A DNA stretch of 15,513 nt, taken from the NCBI GenBank assembly GCA_041745395.1, contig JBGTIZ010000362.1, forward strand, positions 1 to 15,513. The letters run 5' to 3'. This document shows positions 13,047 through 15,513 of this stretch, piece after piece (the stretch's first letter is position 1; every line of letters starts with the position of its first letter). Source of the stretch: Hadersleviella sp041745395 (GTDB lineage Bacteria; Chloroflexota; Anaerolineae; Promineifilales; Promineifilaceae). Position numbers and translations under genes: made by a program. The notes under the pieces are model-generated. The model made no database searches and was not told where the DNA came from. It worked only from the letters and a program-made list of their open reading frames with translations.

Positions 13047-14333
13047 ATGTCCGTAAAAATTGAAAGAATCCTAGAAAAAGAAGTCGCTGAAAACCTGAAC
13101 CCCTTTGCCATTGCCCAAGAACAGTTAGATATGGCCGCTGAAGTGTTGGGGTTAGATGAAGATATGCACCTGTTTTTACGCCAGCCCATGCGTGAATTTC
13201 ACTTCACAATTCCCGTGCGCATGGATGATGGGCACACCCGCATTTTTAATGGGTATCGCGTGCAGTACAACGATGCGCGTGGCCCCGCGAAAGGGGGAAT
13301 TCGTTTCCATCCTGATGAAACGATAGACACCGTGCGTGCGCTTGCGGCGTGGATGACTTGGAAAACGGCCGTGTCTGATGTGCCGCTCGGCGGAGGCAAA
13401 GGGGGCGTCATTTGCAACCCCCGCGAAATGTCCACAGGTGAACTGGAACGGCTCAGCCGGGGGTATATTCGTGCCATTACTCCCTATATTGGCATTGACC
13501 GCGACATACCCGCACCCGATGTGAACACCAACCCGCAAATCATGGCCTGGATGCTGGATGAGTTTGAAAAAATGACGGGGCGGCATCAGCCCGGCGTGAT
13601 TACCGGCAAGCCGATTGAGCTAGGAGGTTCGGCTGGGCGTGGCCCTGCGACGGCGATGGGGGGCGTGATTACGATTCGGGAAGCGGCGCGGATTTTGGGA
13701 CTAGAGCCGCATATTTCGACGATGGCCGTGCAGGGTTATGGCAATGTGGGCGCGGCCGCGCACAAGTTGGCGGTCGAGGTGCTGGGCATTCGCGTGGTGG
13801 CGGTGAGTGATGAGTTTGGGGGCATTTATAATCGGGATGGGTTGGATCCCAAAAGTGTGGCTCAGCATGTTCGTCGCCACGGCCGTGTGGGTGGCTATCC
13901 TAACGCCGAAGAAATCAGTAACAGCGATCTACTCGAGCTAGACGTAGACATTTTGGCCCCTGCCGCCATCGAAAACCAAATCACTGGCCATAACGCCCAC
14001 AACATCAAAGCGGAAATCATCGCCGAATTTGCCAACGGCCCCACCACGCCCGACGCCGACGTTATTTTGAACGAAAAAGGCATCTACATTATCCCCGACT
14101 TCCTGTGCAATGCGGGCGGCGTTATCGTTTCCTACTTTGAGATGGTGCAAAACAGCTACCAACTGTACTGGACAGAAGAGCAGGTCAATTTACAGTTGGA
14201 CGCCAAAATGACCCAAGCGTTTCAAGCGGTACACGGCATGGCGCAAGAAACGGAAGTGAGCAACCGTATCGCCGCCTATTTGGTTGCCGTGAATCGTGTC
14301 GCTGGCGCGACCCGCCTGCGCGGCTGGGTGTAG
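13047..14333 (+). CDS. gdhA: Glutamate dehydrogenase, NAD(P)-dependent (Glu/Leu/Phe/Val family)
   Basis: It interconverts glutamate and 2-oxoglutarate plus ammonium, joining amino-acid and central carbon metabolism in the cytoplasm. At 428 residues it fits the hexameric GDH class. Substrate and catalytic motifs: RGPAKGGIRFHP (K82), WMTWKTAVSDVPLGGGKGGV (K106 and catalytic-region K118), DIPAPDVNTN at 153-162 with the catalytic Asp, and QGYGNVGAAAH (229-239) as the dinucleotide Rossmann loop. The C-terminal half has FANGPTTPDAD and IPDFLCNAGGVIVSYFEMVQN, typical of the family. AGGAG at 13036-13040 lies 6 nt before the ATG. Coenzyme preference cannot be read reliably. It is the first plus-strand gene after the divergent gap, and its presumed leader holds a 118-bp repeat element. 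Confidence 0.96.
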   Translation: MSVKIERILEKEVAENLNPFAIAQEQLDMAAEVLGLDEDMHLFLRQPMREFHFTIPVRMDDGHTRIFNGYRVQYNDARGPAKGGIRFHPDETIDTVRALAAWMTWKTAVSDVPLGGGKGGVICNPREMSTGELERLSRGYIRAITPYIGIDRDIPAPDVNTNPQIMAWMLDEFEKMTGRHQPGVITGKPIELGGSAGRGPATAMGGVITIREAARILGLEPHISTMAVQGYGNVGAAAHKLAVEVLGIRVVAVSDEFGGIYNRDGLDPKSVAQHVRRHGRVGGYPNAEEISNSDLLELDVDILAPAAIENQITGHNAHNIKAEIIAEFANGPTTPDADVILNEKGIYIIPDFLCNAGGVIVSYFEMVQNSYQLYWTEEQVNLQLDAKMTQAFQAVHGMAQETEVSNRIAAYLVAVNRVAGATRLRGWV

Positions 14334-14354
14334 CCGTTCTGGTCGAAAGTCGAA

Positions 14355-14385
14355 GAAGTTCAACTTTTTTAAAAAGTTGAACTTC
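14355..14385. terminator. 31-nt perfect inverted repeat after gdh (possible terminator)
   Basis: GAAGTTCAACTTTTT (14355-14369) and AAAAAGTTGAACTTC (14371-14385) are perfect complements about one central T. It begins 21 nt after the gdh stop. No T-run follows the right arm, so it is either a weak terminator or a dispersed palindrome; the inner A/T arms could act in either direction. Confidence 0.5.
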
Positions 14386-14400
14386 CTGTCCCCTGCTCGC

Positions 14401-14418
14401 CAAGAACAAATGTTCTTG
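14401..14418 (+). promoter_or_regulatory. LexA-like SOS operator upstream of ssb
   Basis: CAAGAACAAATGTTCTTG is an 18-bp inverted repeat with 8-bp arms. Its core GAAC-AAAT-GTTC (14404-14415) fits the Gram-positive LexA box GAAC-N4-GTTC exactly. It overlaps the -35 of the ssb promoter, where a repressor would block transcription. ssb is a known SOS-responsive gene in several bacteria. Whether LexA of this organism uses this box is not shown. Confidence 0.5.
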
Positions 14419-14444
14419 TTTGTTCAAGCCAAAAGTGGTATCAT
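14416..14444 (+). promoter_or_regulatory. Candidate ssb promoter
   Basis: TTGTTT (14416-14421), 17-nt spacer, TATCAT (14439-14444; 5 of 6). The LexA-like palindrome overlaps the -35. The start site would be near 14451, leaving a leader of about 45 nt. Confidence 0.45.
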
Positions 14445-14495
14445 TTGCTACCAAGATTATTTAACTATTTACACTCAACCTAGGAGGGGCAAACC

Positions 14496-14939
14496 ATGTA
14501 TCAAAAGCTTATTGTTGTGGGAAACCTTGGGGGCGACCCCGAAATGCGATATATGCCTGACGGCACGGCCGTGACCAGTTTCAGCATCGCTACCAATCGC
14601 CGCTGGAACAATGCTCAAGGACAACCAGTAGACGAAACCACTTGGTTCCGCGTCAGCGTTTGGGGCAAACGGGCCGAAGTGGCTAACCAATACCTGACCA
14701 AAGGCAGTAAAGTTCTCGTTGAAGGCCGTCTAAAGCCTGATATGAATACGGGCGGCCCTCGTCTCTGGACTCGTCAAGACGGGACAGTGGCTAGCTCCTT
14801 TGAAGTGACCGCCGATAATTTCTCCTTTGTGGGGACACGGAACGATGATGGCGGGGGGAGTGCTGGCTATAGCGGCGGTGGCGACCAATCTTCTTATGAT
14901 GGCCCCACGGCCGTGGAAGAAGACGACATTCCCTTCTAG
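14496..14939 (+). CDS. ssb: Single-stranded DNA-binding protein
   Basis: SSB coats single-stranded DNA during replication, repair and recombination and recruits partner proteins by its C-terminal tip. The protein has 147 residues. The OB fold spans about 1-113: MYQKLIVVGNLGGDPEMRYM, then TSFSIATNRRW, ETTWFRVSVWGKRAEVANQYL with the stacking Trp and Phe at 50-56, and GSKVLVEGRL. An insert at about 81-100 (PDMNTGGPRLWTRQDGT) extends one loop. A short Gly/Ser-rich linker leads to the canonical acidic tip EEDDIPF (141-147). AGGAGGGG lies just upstream of the ATG. A LexA-like operator overlaps its promoter and a strong terminator follows at 15025-15068, so it is probably transcribed alone. RecG elsewhere in the window is a known SSB-tip partner. 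Confidence 0.97.
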   Translation: MYQKLIVVGNLGGDPEMRYMPDGTAVTSFSIATNRRWNNAQGQPVDETTWFRVSVWGKRAEVANQYLTKGSKVLVEGRLKPDMNTGGPRLWTRQDGTVASSFEVTADNFSFVGTRNDDGGGSAGYSGGGDQSSYDGPTAVEEDDIPF

Positions 14940-15024
14940 GGCAATGAACAATGCGTAATGAGCAAAAAGCTTGTTGGCTAGTGCGGTAGCCTTTTGCTAT
15001 AGCTTCATTACGTTGATACCGACG

Positions 15025-15068
15025 AAAAAAGAGAGCCGTGGTCAACAAGACCACGGCTCTCTTTTTTT
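15025..15068 (+). terminator. Strong bidirectional terminator after ssb
   Basis: AAAAAAGAGAGCCGTGGTC (15025-15043), loop AACAA, then a perfect 19-base complement (15049-15067) ending in seven T. The core is a 13-bp GC-rich stem flanked by A- and T-tracts, so it can end transcription in both directions. It lies 86 nt after the ssb stop. Confidence 0.93.
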
Positions 15069-15242
15069 GTAAGCGTTCAGCCAGTCAGCTAAATTGCGTA
15101 CCAAACTTGATTTTTTCAGCTCGATAACAGACTGTTTGACGAGTCGCTTCTTGTTTTAGGCTACTCAGCCACCCGAGTATGACCAAATTGTGTCGAGAGA
15201 AACAAGCTGATGTGCTGACTTGCGAAGACGCTGAACGCTTAC
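15069..15242. repeat. 174-bp element with 13-bp perfect inverted ends
   Basis: GTAAGCGTTCAGC (15069-15081) and GCTGAACGCTTAC (15230-15242) are exact reverse complements, and AGTCAGC (15083-15089) with GCTGACT (15214-15220) continues the pairing inward. It abuts the ssb terminator directly. A 45-codon frame (ATG 15179 to TAG 15314-15316) crosses its right end but has no ribosome site. This could be a MITE-like relic or a foldable RNA. Confidence 0.55.
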
Positions 15243-15513
15243 GGGGTGAATTGCTGACAAAAAGCCAAGCAGATTACCCAAAACGGCCGTGTCTCGTTAT
15301 AGTAAAGCGTGGCTAGGTGTGCCCCTTGCGCCCTGCCCATTGCACCTTGAACGATGAACCCTGCCCCACCAAACAATACCTTCGCCAATTTATGGGTCTA
15401 CAGGGGCATGAATTCCACCGAGAGTCATAATTTTGGCAAAAAATTGGTCGATTAATAATTCGTTCGGCGATTCTCAATACCTTCGCCAAACATTTGAGCT
15501 AAAAAAGTGAAAA
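15243..15513. other. Non-coding tail with a 15-bp direct repeat
   Basis: No convincing gene is seen to the right edge. CAATACCTTCGCCAA occurs at 15374-15388 and again at 15475-15489, 101 bp apart. A near-copy of the window-wide palindrome (ACGGCCGTG) lies at 15283-15291. The text between resembles dispersed intergenic repeats rather than coding sequence. Confidence 0.5.

Noticed and set aside
13043..13063. Six-codon upstream frame (ATG 13043) overlapping the gdh start
   Set aside because: It is too short to judge; the ATG at 13047 has the better spacing to AGGAG and opens the full enzyme.
14951..15054. Minus-strand ORF running through the ssb terminator
   Set aside because: It reads through the terminator stem and is antisense to ssb, so it is a shadow frame.
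15179..15316. 45-codon plus-strand ORF after ssb
   Set aside because: It has no ribosome site, crosses the end of the 174-bp inverted-repeat element, and reads through a near-copy of the iterated palindrome; no family is recognised.

Overview
The window looks like chromosomal DNA of a Chloroflexota-type bacterium (Anaerolineae/Caldilineae-like). This is inferred from a Thr/Pro-rich surface protein of the kind common in that phylum, an unusually long RecG, an E. coli YegD-like Hsp70, and many AT-rich dispersed intergenic repeats. No rRNA or tRNA gene lies in the window, so the assignment rests on gene style alone. Everything from the left edge to about 12.26 kb is on the minus strand. gdh and ssb on the right are on the plus strand, so about 12.26-13.05 kb is a divergent intergenic region.

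Left part (1-5.7 kb, minus strand). A PfaD-type FMN enoyl reductase is followed, with gaps of 7-29 nt, by a DUF433 antitoxin-like gene, an AT-rich HNH endonuclease gene and an Sfp-type phosphopantetheinyl transferase. PfaD and the transferase fit one lipid or polyketide function. The DUF433-HNH pair looks like an insertion between them. Further left is the 5' part of a membrane-anchored Thr/Pro-rich protein cut by the window edge. Upstream of pfaD is a small accessory cluster: a putative immunity protein, an orphan polymorphic-toxin-tail-like protein, and a 96-residue helical protein whose start overlaps a DivIVA/F-type-b-like coiled-coil gene.

Middle (5.7-12.3 kb, minus strand). Housekeeping genes: coaD, recG (with a long N-terminal extension and a strongly acidic linker), a DegV/FakB-like fatty-acid-binding protein, a single-domain STAS anti-anti-sigma-like protein and a YegD-like Hsp70. 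The recG and coaD junctions carry copies of an AGCTTA-rich repeat family in both orientations.

Right (12.3-15.5 kb). A good sigma70-like promoter at 12459-12486 is followed by a long-range hairpin and a T-run, which suggests a small RNA of about 95 nt. Then come a probable gdh promoter, a 118-bp inverted-repeat element lying in the presumed gdh leader, glutamate dehydrogenase, a palindrome, a GAAC-N4-GTTC LexA-like operator on the ssb promoter, ssb, a perfect 19-bp-stem terminator, a 174-bp element with 13-bp inverted ends, and a non-coding tail with a repeated 15-mer.

The most striking signal is window-wide: the 10-bp palindrome CACGGCCGTG occurs 19 times, where a few hundredths of a copy would be expected by chance. 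It lies inside genes in three reading frames as well as between genes. It behaves like the HIP1 palindromes of cyanobacteria, but with a different sequence.
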